Of a stretch of 64,000 nucleotides of DNA, positions 1 to 12,038 are shown one piece after another. Positions within the stretch are counted from its first letter, which is position 1; every line of letters starts with the position of its first letter. Source of the stretch: Aegilops tauschii subsp. strangulata (lineage: Eukaryota; Streptophyta; Magnoliopsida; Poales; Poaceae); contig NC_053039.3 in NCBI RefSeq assembly GCF_002575655.3, positions 236,322,622 to 236,386,621 on the forward strand, written 5' to 3'. The notes beneath the pieces were generated by a model. That model had not been told where the DNA came from and made no database searches. It worked only from the letters and a program-made list of their open reading frames with translations. Position numbers and translations under genes: made by a program.

Positions 1-2028
1 TATCAGGTTGAAGCTTTTTCACATAAGCATCGCAGCCCCAAACTTTAAGAAACGACAACTTGGGTTTCTTGCCAAACCACAGCTCATAAGGTGTCGTCTC
101 AACGGATTTAGATGGTGCCCTATTTAACATGAATGCAGCCGTCTCTAAAGCATAACCCCAAAACGATAGTGGTAAATCAGTAAGAGACATCATAGATCGC
201 ACCATATCTAGTAAAGTACGATTACGACGTTCGGACACACCATTACTCTGTGGTGTTGCGGGTGGCGTGAGTTGCGAAACTATTCTGCATTGTTTCAAAT
301 GAAGACCAAACTCGTAACTCAAATATTCTCCTCCATGATCAGATCGCAGAAACTTTATTTTCTTGTTACGATGATTTTCCACTTCACTCTGAAATTCTTT
401 GAACTTTTCAAATGTTTCAAACTTATGTTTCATCAAGTAGATATACCCATATCTGCTCAAATCATCTGTGAAGGTGAGAAAATAACGATACCCATCGCAA
501 GCCTCAATATTCATCGGACCACATACATCAGTATGTATGATTTCCAACAAATCTGTTGCTCGCTCATTGTTCCGGAGAATGGCGTTTTAGTCATCTTGCC
601 CATGAGGCATGGTTCGCAAGTACCAAGTGATTCATAATCAAGTGATTCCAAAAGTCCATCAGTATGGAGTTTCTTCATGCGCTTTACACCAATATGACCT
701 AAACGGTAGTGCCACAGATATGTTGCACTATCATTATCAACTCTGCATCTTTTGGCTTCAATATTATGAATATGTGTGTCACTACTATCGAGATTCAACA
801 AGAATAGACCACTCTTCAAGGGTGCATGACCATAAAAGATATTACTCATATAAATAGAACAACCATTATTCTCTGATTTAAATGAATAACCGTCTCGCAT
901 CAAACAAGATCCAGATATAATGTTCATGCTTAACGCTGGCACCAAATAACAATTATTCAGGTCTAAAACTAATCCCGAAGGTAGATGTAGAGGTAGCGTG
1001 CTGACTGCGATCACATCGACTTTGGAACCATTTCCCACGCGCATCATCACCTTATCCTTAGACAATCTTTGCTTAATCCACAGTCCCTGTTTCGAGTTGC
1101 AAATATTAGCAACAGAACCAGTGTCAAATACCCAGGTGCTACTGCGAGCATTAGTAAGGTACACACCAATAACATGTATAGCACATATACCTTTGTTCAC
1201 CTTGCCATCCTTCTTATCCGCCAAATGCTTGGGGCAGTTCCGCTTCTAGTGACCAGTCCCTTTGCAGTAGAAGCACTCAGTCTCAGGCTTAGGTCCAGAC
1301 TTGGGCTTCTTCACTTGAGCAACAACATGCTTGTCGTTCTTCTTGAAGTTCCCCTTCTTCCCTTTACCCTTTTTCTTGAAACTGGTGGTCTTGTTGACCA
1401 TCAACACTTGATGCTCCTTCTTGATTTCTACCTCTGCAGCTTTTAGCATTGTGAAGAGCTCGGGAATTGTCTTATCCATCCCTTGCATGTTATAGTTCAT
1501 CACGAAGCTCTTGTAGCTTGGTGGCAGTGATTGAAGAATTCTGTCAATGACGCTATCATCCGGAAGATTAACTCCCAATTGAATCAAGTGATTGTTATAC
1601 CCAGACATTCTGAGTATATGCTCACTGACAGAACTATTCTCTTCCATCTTGCAGCTGTAGAACTTATTGGAGACTTCATATCTCTCAATCTGGGCATTTG
1701 CTTGAAATATCAACTTCAACTCCTGGAACATCTCATATGCTCCATGACGTTCAAAACGTCGTTGAAGTCCCGGTTCTAAGCCGTAAAGCATGGCACACTG
1801 AACTATCGAGTAGTCATCAGCTTTGCCCTGCCAGACGTTCATAACATCTCGTGTTGCTCCTGCAGCGGGTTTGGCACCTAGCGGTGCTTCCAGGACGTAA
1901 TTCTTCTGTGCAGCAATGAGGATAATCCTCAAGTTACGGACCCAGTCCGTGTAGTTGCTACCATCATCTTTCAACTTAGCTTTCTCTAGGAACACATTAA
2001 AATTCAATGGAACAACAGCACGGGCCAT
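1..2028 (-). pseudogene. Element 1 gag-pol, broken and cut by the window edge
   Basis: Reading starts at the ATG at 2028 (MARAVVPLNF). The product would be the polyprotein that forms the virus-like particle and carries protease, integrase and reverse transcriptase. Visible parts are the Gag domain, the CCHC zinc knuckle (CFYCKGTGH...), the protease motif DTGS, and the start of integrase with its zinc-binding region (LGHIGVKRMKK, then CEPCLMGK). Two lesions are seen by comparison with the intact copy at 46996-50982. A TAG at 1246-1248 replaces the tryptophan of the zinc knuckle. One base is lost near 575-580, which shifts the frame within integrase. The sequence resumes in another frame and runs out of the window before reverse transcriptase. 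It is a decayed copy. Confidence 0.88.
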
Positions 2029-3246
2029 ATCTACAACAACATAGACATGCAAAATACTATCAGGTACTAAGTTCATGATAAATTAAAGTTCAATTAATCA
2101 AATTACTTAAGAACTCCCACTTAGATAGACATCCCTATAATCATCTAAGTGATCACGTGATCTAAATCAACTAAACCATGTCCAATCATCACGTGAGATG
2201 GAGTAGTTTTCAATGGTGAACATCACTATGTTGATCATATCTACTATATGATTCATGGTCGACCTTTCGGTCTCAGTGTTCCGAGGCCATATTTGCATAT
2301 GCTAGGCTCGTCAAGTTTAACCCGAGTATTCTGCGTGTGCAAAACTGGCTTGCACCCGTTGTATGTGAACGTAGAGCTTATCACACCCGATCATCACGTG
2401 GTGTCTCGGCACGACGAACTTTCGCAACGGTGCATACTCAGAGAGAACACATATACCTTGAAATTTACTGAGAGATCATCTTATAATGCTACCGTCGAAC
2501 TAAGCAAAATAAGATGCATAAAGGATAAACATCACATGCAATCAATATAAGTGATATGATATGGACATCATCATCTTGTGCCTTTGATCTCCATCTCCAA
2601 AGCACCGTCATGATCACCATCGTCACCGGTGCGACACCTTGATCTCCATCGTAGTATCGTTGTCGTCTCGCCAACTATTGCTTCTACGACTATCGCTACC
2701 GCTTAGTGATAAAGTAAAGCAATTACATGGCGATTGCATTTCATACAATAAAGCGACAACCATATGGCTCCTGCCAGTTGCCAATAACTCTGTTACAAAA
2801 CATGATCATCTCATACAATAAAATTTAGCATCATGTCTTGACCATATCACATCACAACATGCCCAGCAAAAACAAGTTAGACGTCCTCTACTTTGTTGTT
2901 GCAAGTTTTACGTGGCTGCTACGGGCTGAGCAAGAACCGTTCTTACCTACGCATCAAAACCACAACAATTTTTCGTCAAGTATGTGTTGTTTTAACCTTC
3001 AACAAGGACCGGGCGTAGCCACACTCAATTCAACTAAAGTTGGAGAAACTGACACCCGCCAGCCACCTGTGTGCGAAGCACGTCGGTAGAACCAGTCTCG
3101 CGTAAGCGTACGCGTAATGTCGGTCCGGGCCGCTTCATCCAACAATACCGCCAAATCAAAGTATGACATGCTGGTAAGCAGTATGACTATTATCGCCCAC
3201 AACTCACTTGTGTTCTACTCATGCATATAACATCTATGCATAAACC
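2029..3246 (-). other. Element 1 untranslated leader
   Basis: About 1.2 kb between the primer binding site and the gag start, matching in length and content the leader of the complete copy at 45787-46995. No convincing gene is present. In this family the leader carries the packaging and translation signals; that role is inferred from the family, not seen. Confidence 0.7.
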
Positions 3247-3261
3247 TGGCTCGGATGCCAC
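3247..3261 (-). other. Primer binding site of element 1
   Basis: Directly inside the LTR end, the minus strand reads GTGGCATCCGAGCCAGG. This resembles the usual plant Copia primer site complementary to the 3' end of initiator methionine tRNA (TGGTATCAGAGC), with changes. The complete copy at 45774-45786 keeps the canonical form. Confidence 0.75.
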
Positions 3262-3878
3262 TGTTGGGGAACGTAGTAATTTAAAAAAATTTACTACACA
3301 CACGCAAGATCATGGTGATGCATAGCAACGAGAGGGGAGAGTGTTGTCTATGTACCCTTGTAGACCGTAAGCGGAAGAGTTATCACAACGCGGTTGATGT
3401 AGTCGTACGTCTTCATGATCGACCGATCCTAGTACCGAAAGTACGGCACCTCCGCGATCTGCACACGTTCGGCTCAGTGTCATCCCACGAACTCACGATC
3501 CAGCAGAGTGTCGGGGAAGAGCTTCGTCAGCACGATGACGTGATGACAACGATGATGAAGCTACCGGCGCAGGGCTTCGCCTAAGCACTACAACGATATG
3601 ACCGAGGTGGATTATGGTGGAGGGGGCACCGCACACGGCTAAGAGATCAATGATCAACTTGTGTGTCTATGGGGTGCCCCCCTCCCCCGTATGTAAAGGA
3701 CTGGAGGAGGGGGAGGGCCGGCCCTCTCTATGGCGCGCCCTAGGGGAGTCCTACTCCCACCGGGAGTAGGATTCCCCCCTTCCAAGTAGGAGTAGGAGAT
3801 GAAGGAAGGAGGAGAGAGGGAGGAAGGAAAGGGGGGCCGGCCCCCCTCCTAATTCGGATTGGGCTTGGGGGGCGCCCC
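3262..3878 (-). repeat. Element 1 5' LTR, inner part (617 bp)
   Basis: The LTR reads TGTTGGGGAACG on the plus strand, the reverse complement of the LTR end CCCCAACA of element 3. It is interrupted at 3878/3879 by element 2. Bases 3874-3878 (GCCCC) are the left copy of the target duplication. The TATA region, read on the minus strand near 3690-3700, is TTTACATAC, changed from the TTTATATAC of related LTRs. Confidence 0.9.
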
Positions 3879-5384
3879 TGTAAGTGCATCTAGTGCCCCT
3901 TAGTGATTTTGGTGTATTGAAGACTTATAGGTTAAGAGACTAATGTGTTTATGAGTGTACACATGTCTATAAGTCTATGAGGAGTTTGATATTTACAGAG
4001 AAAGTCGAGCCCTAAAAATGAAGTTCTTTGACTGAAGACTTTGGATTTCTGAAGACTTTCTGAAGACTTTGAAAGTGAAGAAATTGGTGTGACCTTGAAG
4101 ACTTGGTATTCATTCGAGGAACATGAAGCGTGAAGACTTTTATTTTCGTAGTTTCATTTTCTCTCTCTTGAGTCATAAGAAAAACCATACCGTTAAAGGG
4201 GGTTGAGGAAATACTAAGGAAAATTTTCCAAGTGATGCTCAACTCAAAATCCTACACCTACCAATCCCTTCGAGTGAAGCCATTGGAAATCTCATACAGT
4301 TCAGTCAATTTCTTCAGTGACAGAGATGAAGTTCTTCTGGTCGCTGAGGAATTTGTTCCGACTAAGGAGTTAGGAATTCGCCAGTGCGGATTGCCTACAC
4401 AGTGAGGAACATGATAGCCCTGAGGAATTTGATACTCAAATTTCCGACCATTGATGTGCTATGCGCCAGCTATCCCAAAATATCTACCCACCTAACGGTC
4501 ATATTATTGAAGGGCATTTATGTCTTATCATGTCGGGCTGCTCCCTAGGCTATAAATAGCCACCTCCTACAACCACTAGCTGGTTGGCTGCTCCGAGAGA
4601 AACTGACACTTGTCATTTGAGAGCATCCCATCCTCCGAGGACTTTGAGCGAAAATCATCGAGTGAGGAAAACCATAACCCAAACACCTACAAACCCAAAG
4701 TGTTGAGCATCACTGAAGAGATTGATCCTGCGTGGATATGACGCTTGTTACCTTTGAAGACTGTGCTTCTTCCAGATGGTTAGGCGTCATGGTCTAGAGC
4801 ATCCAAGAGGAATTGTGGATCGCCGAGTGACCGAGTTTGTGAAGGTTCGGGAGTCACCTGAAGACTTACCACGAGTGATTGGGCGAGGTCTGTGTGGCCT
4901 TAGATCAAGGAGAATACGGTGAGGACTATGTGTCCGGGACTGTGTGTCCTCAGGTTTAAATACCTAGCCGCTCCAACCAGATGTACAACTGAGACAGCAG
5001 TTGGAACTGGTCTACCAAATCATAGTCTTCACCAAGCCTACCGGTTCTATTTCCTCAACTCTTTCATTTCCTCATTACTGTGTTGTGTGCTTGTCATATC
5101 TGTGTTTGAAGACTTTGACTGAAGACTTTCTCGATTTCCTCAGTTCAATTTCTTCAGTCTGTTTGTCTTCATCCTGTGTTATCCTATGATTACGCTTTCT
5201 GTACTCTGTGATTGTCTTTATTTCATCATGATGACCATGCTTGTATTCTGTTATGCTTACTTTTGAGTACTTATTCCGCTGCAAGTAGTTCTTCGCTAAG
5301 GAATTTCCTCACCCGCAAATTCCTCAGTGAAGAATTCATAAAAAACGCCTATTCACCCCCCCTAGTCGATATAACGCACTTTCA
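3879..5384 (+). repeat. Element 2 5' LTR (1506 bp)
   Basis: It begins TGTAAGTGCATC and ends CGCACTTTCA. A TATA box (TATAAATAG) lies at 4551-4559, followed by a pyrimidine-rich start region, so this LTR should contain the promoter for the genomic RNA. Compared with the 3' LTR it has an extra 14 bp near 4925-4938, made by local duplication of ACTATGTGTCCGGG-like sequence. The flanking GCCCC at 3874-3878 is the target duplication. Confidence 0.93.
4551..4559 (+). promoter_or_regulatory. TATA box in element 2 5' LTR
   Basis: TATAAATAG in the middle of the LTR. The same word is kept in the 3' LTR at 16844-16852. The position fits the U3/R boundary of a retrotransposon promoter. Confidence 0.7.
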
Positions 5385-5386
5385 AT

Positions 5387-5398
5387 TGGTATCAGAGC
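5387..5398 (+). other. Primer binding site of element 2
   Basis: TGGTATCAGAGC lies three bases (ATT, last base shared) after the LTR end. It is complementary to the 3' end of plant initiator methionine tRNA, which primes minus-strand DNA synthesis in Copia elements. Confidence 0.85.
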
Positions 5399-5451
5399 AA
5401 GGTACTCCCTTGTTCTGTGTGATTTTGGTTTAACCGCCTGGAGTTTTAGTT

Positions 5452-7195
5452 ATGTCGACCACAGGAATGAAGACTATGTCATGCCCATCTTTGACGGTCA
5501 CGAGTATCCCAAGTGGAAAGCCATGATGAAGAAGCGTCTCTTGGCGATGAACAGCGAACTGTGGACCGTCACTGAGATTGGTCTTACGGATCTGTGCAAG
5601 ATGGCGGAAGCTGATGACATTCGCAAGTACACTCTTCTCAACCTCACGGCAAAGGACGTCATCTGCTCCTGTCTGTCTCAAAATCAGTTCAGGAACATCA
5701 TGCATCTCGATCATGCGAAGCTTATCTGGGACCGTCTCTCTGAGGTTTATGAAGGTCATCGAACCCGTCATGATCCTTGGTTTGAGGACTTCAAGGAATC
5801 TCTCAAAGCGATGACATTCGAACCAGAATCATCATCCTCTACATCATGCCTTAAGGCAAAAAGTGCTGAGGTAACTGAATGCTACCTATCCGAGTCTAGT
5901 GATGATGAATCTGGTGATGAATTTGGACCCAGCTATGTCAAACTTGCTTCCCTTGCCACTAAACAACAAAGAGATTTGGAAAAAGTTCAATACATGCTAA
6001 ATAGGAGCGATGATATGTTGGGTGAAGAAATGGATCAGTCAAAAGCTTTGGCTGAAAGTCTTCAGAGACTTCATACTAAGTATGACACCCTTCAAGATCA
6101 TCATAACACTCTCTTATCTGATCATGATAAGCTTTCTTATGAATTTCTTCAAAGAAAGCAAGACCTTGAGAAGCTAAGAGTGAGTTATGAAGATCTTCAG
6201 AAGGAGCGCGATTCATTACTTGCTCAACAAATCAGCGCTGCTCAGGAAGAATTTGTTCCTCCATGTTTGAAATGCATTGAACGTGAATCTGCTAATTCTT
6301 CACCTGAATGTTCAAATGCTTCTAATGTTACAAATTCCTCACCTGCCTCTGCTATCACTAATTCCTCATCTGAGGACATTGCTAGTATCACTGTTGATGC
6401 AGGGCTGAAGGAATTGTACATGACAGGCATGTACAAAAGCCTCAAAGGGCATCAGACTCTTTGTGATGTGCTTAAAAAGCAGATCCTCAATAGAACCCTA
6501 GGAAAGAGGGTATTTCCTTTGAAAGGAAACTCAATGCTGATGGTACATATTGGAAGCCTGAGCAGTACCCCAAAACCTCATGGGTTGCTGCAAAGGGACC
6601 TCCAGTTGATCCATCCAATTTATCTAGCTTTACATGTGAATCTCCTCATTCTTCTGATGAGTCATTTGACTCCAACTATAAACTGTTCAAAAATCAGAAT
6701 GGTGAAGTATTTGCTAGATATGTTGGCACTAACTGCAGGAACGGTTCCCCTATGAAGAAAATCTGAGTTCCCAAAAGGTGCCTTGAAAGTCTTCAGGTGA
6801 ATGTCCTCATGACACCACCTGTGAAGAATAGGAACCCCAGATCAAATTCTACATATGGACCAAATTCTTCATATGGATCCAAGTCCTCATACGGACCAAA
6901 TTCCTCACGTGGATCATATTCCTCAAAAGGATCAAAGTCCTCATATGAATATCATCGTGCTAACAACTCTGTTTCACAGGGAAGAGCTAAGGGCTATGAA
7001 TATGAGCATTATTCTTCTAATCATTATGTTCATAAGTCCTCGAAGAATTTCTCTGCTTATTCATATGCTTACCCTAACTCCTCTTATGTGGAACGAAATG
7101 GATTGGCTTCTATGCCACCTTTCTCGTATGGAGCTCGCAGAGTGATGAACTCTTTGCCACCCCTTCAGATGTGGGTGGTGAAGAAAAAGAACTAA
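5452..7195 (+). pseudogene. Element 2 gag, frameshifted
   Basis: The likely start is ATG at 5452 (MSTTGMKTM), but the frame shifts by one base before 5481, where the main frame resumes (MPIFDGHEYPKW). This region has the retrotransposon Gag domain in its first 110 residues, an acidic Ser-rich linker, and then a coiled coil at about 6000-6240. A second frameshift near 6530 moves the conserved stretch starting YWKPEQYPK into another frame, and a TGA lies near 6765. The last part (6797-7195) is a run of short Tyr-Gly-Pro-Asn-Ser-Ser-like repeats ending in KKKN and TAA. No CCHC knuckle is visible. The protein would build the particle; this copy cannot make it whole. Confidence 0.8.
6840..6945 (+). 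repeat. Short tandem coding repeats near the gag C-terminus
   Basis: Imperfect 24-base-type units encode YGPNSS/YGSKSS-like octapeptides (for example YGPNSSYGSKSS). The repeats give a Tyr/Gly/Ser/Asn-rich low-complexity tail. Function unknown; such tails in Gag proteins can bind RNA, but that is inference. Confidence 0.7.
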
Positions 7196-7424
7196 TCTCT
7201 TCTGCAGGGTCAGGTCTCCAGACGTGCGTGAATGTTTGAAGAATTTGCTGGAGACCTGAAAAGTGCCTGAAAGGACGCAGGCTAATCATGAAGAAATGAA
7301 CTTTCATTTCTCACATCCTCATACTGCTTTATCTGTTGCATTGCTTGATGAAATTGATCTGATGAATTGATGTCATATTCTTCACTGATGAAGTATATGA
7401 AGTTCGTAAGTTGCACTAATTCAT
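7196..7424 (+). other. Element 2 gag-pol junction without an open frame
   Basis: About 230 bases between the gag stop and the protease frame, with stops in the pol frame. Directly after the TAA comes a pyrimidine tract and AG (TCTCTTCTGCAG, ending 7207), which resembles a 3' splice site. A similar motif follows the gag stop of element 4 at 63020-63029. Confidence 0.5.
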
Positions 7425-10400
7425 TTGCGGGATGATCAACCCAAAGCCACTGAGTGGGTCCTCGATAGTGGATGTACAAATCACATAACTGGTGACAAGA
7501 ATCTATTGATGAATGCTCCCTTATCACCATCGCATCTGAAGCATATCATCTTCGCTGACAAAGGCAAAAGTCAGGTATTGGGTCTAGGTAAGGTTGCGAT
7601 CACAAAGGATCGACACATGGACAAAGTCATGCTTGTCGAGTCCTTAGGATACAACCTCATGTCTGTCTCAATGCTTTGCGATCTTGATATGGTTGTTATC
7701 TTTGGCAAGTATCGTTGTGTTGTGATCATGGAAGCTGACAATTCCAAAGTCTTCGAAGGCTTTAGGAGAGGAGACTTGTATATTGTTGATTTCTCTACAG
7801 GACCACAACCAGCTGTGTGCCTACTTGCAAAAGCTTCAGAAGGCTGGCTATGGCATCGACGACTTGGTCATGCAGGCATGAGGAATTTGCACACGCTTGC
7901 GAAGAAGAAGCATGTCATTGGCATTGAGAATGTCAAATTCCTCAAGGATCACTTATGCGGAGCTTGTGAAGCTGGGAAGATGACAAAGGCTAAGCATCCA
8001 GCGAAGCCTATCATGACCACTACTCGACCATTTGAATTGCTTCACATGGATCTCTTCGGTCCTAACCATTATTCTGCAATTTCAAATGATGCATCTCAAT
8101 ATGGCTTTGTTATTGTTGATGATTACTCTCGTTACACATGAGTACACATTGTTACTTACAAACATGAAGTGCAGGAAGTCTTCAAACGACTTTCCTCGAG
8201 GGCTTCAACCAACTTTGGTGTGAAGATCAAGCACATCAGAAGTGACAATGGAACTGAGTTCAAGAATTCTGGTCTTGATGACTATCTTGATGAACTTGGT
8301 ATTTCTCACGAGTTATCTACTCCTTATCCTCCTCAGCAGAATGGCGTCGTGGAGCGCAAGAACAGGACTCTTGCTGAGATGGCTCGCACTATGCTTGATG
8401 AATACAAAACGCCTCGTCGTTTCTGGATTGATGCAATTGATACTGCGTGCCACATCATCAACAGAGTATATCTTCACAAATTCTTCAAGAAGACTTCCTA
8501 TGAACTCCTCACTGACAAGAAACCCAATGTGAGTTGTTTCAAAGTCTTTGGTGCTAAATGCTGGATTAGAGATCCTCATCACAACTCTAAATTTGCACCG
8601 AAAGCACATGAAGGTTTTATGCTTGGTTACGGAAAGGACTCGCACACCTATAGAGTCTTCAACAACGTTCTTCACAAGGTTGTTGAAACTATAGATGTGC
8701 GGTTCGATGAAACTAATGGCTCGCAAAGAGAGCACCTACCATCTGTGATAGATGAACCATCACCTGAGGAAACTATCAAGTTCAAGGCTACTGAGGATGT
8801 CATTCCTACTGAAGAATCTGCTGAAGAATTCATTCTAGAACGTGAAGAATGTCAAGCTAATGCACCTGAAGAAAATGCTGAAGAAAATGGTGCTAAAGAA
8901 AATGCTGATCAAATTCCTCGACGACAACCAGCTCATCCTCGCGTTGCAAAAGAAGTGCAAGTTGAAAAGATCATCAATGACATTGAAGCACCAGGTCCTC
9001 TCACACGCTCAAAAGCTTCACATTTATCTAACTTTTGTGGGCACTATGCTTTTGTCTCTATCACAAAGCCCACTAAGGTAGATGAAGCATTTCTGGAGCC
9101 TGAGTGGATTCAGGCCATGCAAGAGGAATTACATCAATTCGAGCTCAACAACATCTGGGAACTGGTCAAACGTCCAGATCCTCGCAAGCACAATATCATT
9201 GGCACAAAGTGGATCTACCGCAACAAGCAAGATGAAAATGGCCTTGTGGTGAGGAATAAGGCACGGCTTGTAGCTCAGGGCTACACACAGGTTGAAGGAA
9301 TTGATTTCGATGAAACTTTTGCACCTGTTGCTAGACTTGAGGCTATTCGCATATTCTTGCTTATGCTAACCATCATGATATCATTCTATATCAAATGGAT
9401 GTGAAAAGTGCATTCCTCAATGGTAAGCTTGAGGAAGAAGTATATGTTGCTCAACCCCCAGGTTTTGAAGATCCAAAGAATCCTGACAAAGTCTTCAGAC
9501 TCAATAAGGCCCTCTATGGCCTCAAGCAGGCCCCTCGGGCGTGGTATGATACTTTGAAGGAATTCCTCATGAAGAAAGGCTTCAAACCCGGTTCACTCGA
9601 CCCTACTCTTTTCACCAAGTCTTATGATGGTGAAGTGTTTGTGTGCCAAATATATGTTGATGATATTATCTTTGGCTGTACTGACCAACGTTATAGTGAT
9701 GAATTTGCCTATATGATGAGTGAAGAATATCAAATGTCTATGATGGGAGAGTTGAAATTATTCTTAGGTCTTCAAATTCGTCAACAGCGCAATGGCATAT
9801 TCATATCTCAGGAGAAATACCTCAAGGATGTACTGAGGAAATTCGGCATGCAAGATTGCAAAGGCGTCAAAATTCCTATGCCCACAAATGGCCATCTGTG
9901 CACTGATGAAAATGGTATTGACTTCGATCATATGGTATACCGCTCCATGATTGGTTCTTTATTGTACTTATGTGCATCTAGGCCAGATATAATGCTTAGT
10001 GTTTGCATGTGTGCCCGATTTCAAGCTACACCGAAGAAATCACACCATAAGGCTGTGAAGCATATTCTTCGATATCTAGCTCACACACCAACACTTGGAT
10101 TATGGTACCCCAAGGGCTCAGCTTTTGATCTCATTGGATATTCTGACTCTGACTATGCTGGTGATCGTGTGGACCGCAAGTCAACATCTGGTACATGTCA
10201 TTTCCTCGGACGATCTTTGGTCTGTTGGTCCTCGAAGAAATAGAATTGCGTATCACTGTCTACTGCTGAAGCTGAGTACATTGCTGCTGGTTCTTGCTGT
10301 GCTCAATTGCTGTGGATGAAGCAAACTCTCAAGGACTACGGCGTCAACGTGAAGAATGTGCCTCTCTTCTGTGACAATGAGAGTGCCATCAAGATTGCTC

Positions 10401-10606
10401 ACAACCCGGTTCAGCACTCGAAGACAAAGCACATTCAGATTCGTCGTCATTTTCTTCATGATCATGTGTTGAAGGGCGACATTTCTATTGAGCATGTGAA
10501 GACTGAAGAACAGCTAGCCGATATCTTCACCAAGCCCTTGGATGAGAAGAGATTTAGCAAGTTGCGGTGTGAGCTAAATATCTTAGAATCTTCGAATGTT
10601 CTTTGA
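7425..10606 (+). pseudogene. Element 2 pol (protease-integrase-RT-RNase H), broken
   Basis: Copia domain order is clear. The protease is LDSGCTNH near 7455-7478. The integrase has its zinc region (WHRRLGHAG, then CGACEAGKM) and catalytic core with SDNGTEF and the GVVERKNRT glutamate. The reverse transcriptase has [12 protein letters not shown], the [10 protein letters not shown] motif and YVDD near 9653-9664. RNase H ends near 10606 (DIFTKPLDEKRF). Three lesions are visible. A TGA at 8139-8141 replaces a conserved tryptophan after DYSRYT. One base is lost near 9355 in RT. A TAG at 10241-10243 lies where related elements have Gln. The element therefore cannot supply its own enzymes now. Confidence 0.9.
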
Positions 10607-11316
10607 AAAGGACACTCATCCTAACACTTATGCAAAATTGATGACTTGGATGTGCAACACATGAAGAAAAGTTTTTCTTCAATCAATGAAGAATAACACT
10701 CTTAGTGTGAAGAAATTAACGAAGAATTTGATTCTCAGAACCCTACGACAATTGTACGCGGTGTCTGAAATCATCATTCTTATACGGTGGGTCACGCCAC
10801 CACCAAAGTTGAAAATCTTCAATTTGAGTGTTTTTTCAGTTTGAAATTCCTCAGTTGTTCATGTTCTTCAACTTTGCATTGTCTTCACTATTTCCGTCAT
10901 TTTTCTTCATTAGCTATATATATATATGAGTTTATGTCCTCTACAGCATTCACTCATGGCTAATTCTTCAAGTTGCTTTTTCTGCTAAGTGAATGTGATC
11001 GGACCCTTCCCCCTCTATGCTAAACTCAACCCATTCTATTCACAAATTCTTCATGTGTCTATTTGAAACTCGTTCAAAATCTTCACTGTGTCCTTGTCAG
11101 CTGAAGAATTTGCGAACGGAACTTTTAACTTATCTTATCCAAAAAAATTGGCTTTGCCGCTCAAACCGTTCCGCATCCCACGAAATACTTATATATTCAC
11201 CCACGATCTCACACGATCTCCACTTCTCAGTACGTGGGTGACACATGTCAAGCGAATGAGAAGGGTCAGGGGCACGTTCGTCCAAAATCTTCGGGCAAAC
11301 AGTTTTTCACCGTGGC
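10607..11316 (+). other. Element 2 spacer between pol and the internal promoter
   Basis: About 0.7 kb without a credible reading frame. It is rich in GAAGAA/TTCTTC words and holds a (TA)n tract near 10913-10926. The second half becomes the upstream region of the TATA box at 11317. Confidence 0.55.
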
Positions 11317-11324
11317 TATAAATA
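11317..11324 (+). promoter_or_regulatory. Candidate internal TATA box
   Basis: TATAAATA is followed by C-rich sequence and a pyrimidine-rich start region (CTCCGCTCAACC near 11351) and then a typical plant 5' leader (AAACCCTAGC at 11385-11394). It lies 5.9 kb inside the element, just upstream of the extra frame, so it looks like a promoter separate from the LTR. Inferred from sequence only. Confidence 0.55.
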
Positions 11325-11344
11325 CCCCCTCCCCTTCCTCACCT

Positions 11345-11970
11345 CCTTTACTCCGCTCAACCTCTCTCCAGCTCGAGCTTCTCAAACCCTAGCGCTGCCG
11401 CTACTTCATCGTCGCCGGTGAGGAAGAGCTTCACTGCCTCGACCTCGTCGCCGTCGTACTCGCGCCGATCGCGGAAATCTTCACTCCGCCGCCGCCGTAG
11501 CCGTCTTCCTCCGCCAAGTCAGGGCGTGGAAGATCTGCACTGACGAACTTCACATCTCCACATCCCAGTTCGTCGTGTCGTTCATCCAGGGTAATTAAAA
11601 GTTACTTTTACTGCCCTCTTTGATTCAAATGATTACTACAAAATCTTCAAAGGTGTTTTTCTTCAAATCCTCACACACTAAACACCTCACATGTCATATG
11701 TTCTTGATTCGTTTCTCTAAGCAATAATTTTTCTTCAAGATTCCTCAGTTGTGTGGATCTTCGATCTATACAACTCTGGAACCTAAGACAAAGAACGCTT
11801 AGTGAAATTCTTCAAGACTCATCTGGTCAAATTCCTCAAACTTGTTCTTTTTACAAAACCTTCTGAGAACACATATGACCTCTCCAAATTCCCCGCAACT
11901 ATACTCTGTTCACAGGTACTCATGTTCGCTGCTGAATCACTAGGTTCTCATCAACTTAACTCATTTGCAG
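11345..11970 (+). other. Candidate non-coding leader exon and intron of the internal gene
   Basis: From about 11345 to 11590 the sequence is GC-rich, typical of a plant 5' leader, and contains no ATG. At 11590/11591 it reads CATCCAGG|GTAATT, a good splice donor. A pyrimidine/T-rich stretch with TCATTTGCAG (ending 11970) is a good acceptor; a second candidate ends at 11915. Using the 11970 acceptor, the first ATG of the mature RNA is 12039, the start of the long frame. Confidence 0.45.
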
Positions 11971-12038
11971 CGTTCCTCGAGGAAAAGTTGCATACTTCTT
12001 CAGAGAATTCAATTGTTCAAATTCCTCAACTGAAGAAA

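Larger units (their letters stand above)
1..3878 (-). mobile_element. Element 1: BARE/Angela/WIS-type Copia retrotransposon, inner part (interrupted)
   Basis: This is a minus-strand Ty1/Copia element. From right to left it holds the inner part of the 5' LTR (3262-3878), the primer binding site, a 1.2 kb leader, gag, protease and the start of integrase, and then it leaves the window at base 1. Its Gag and Pol are closely similar to those of the complete element at 44034-52754, so both belong to one family. The remaining 5' LTR lies at 17671-18778, pushed away by the insertion of element 2. The family name is by recognition. The coding region is broken, so this copy is not autonomous. Confidence 0.9.
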
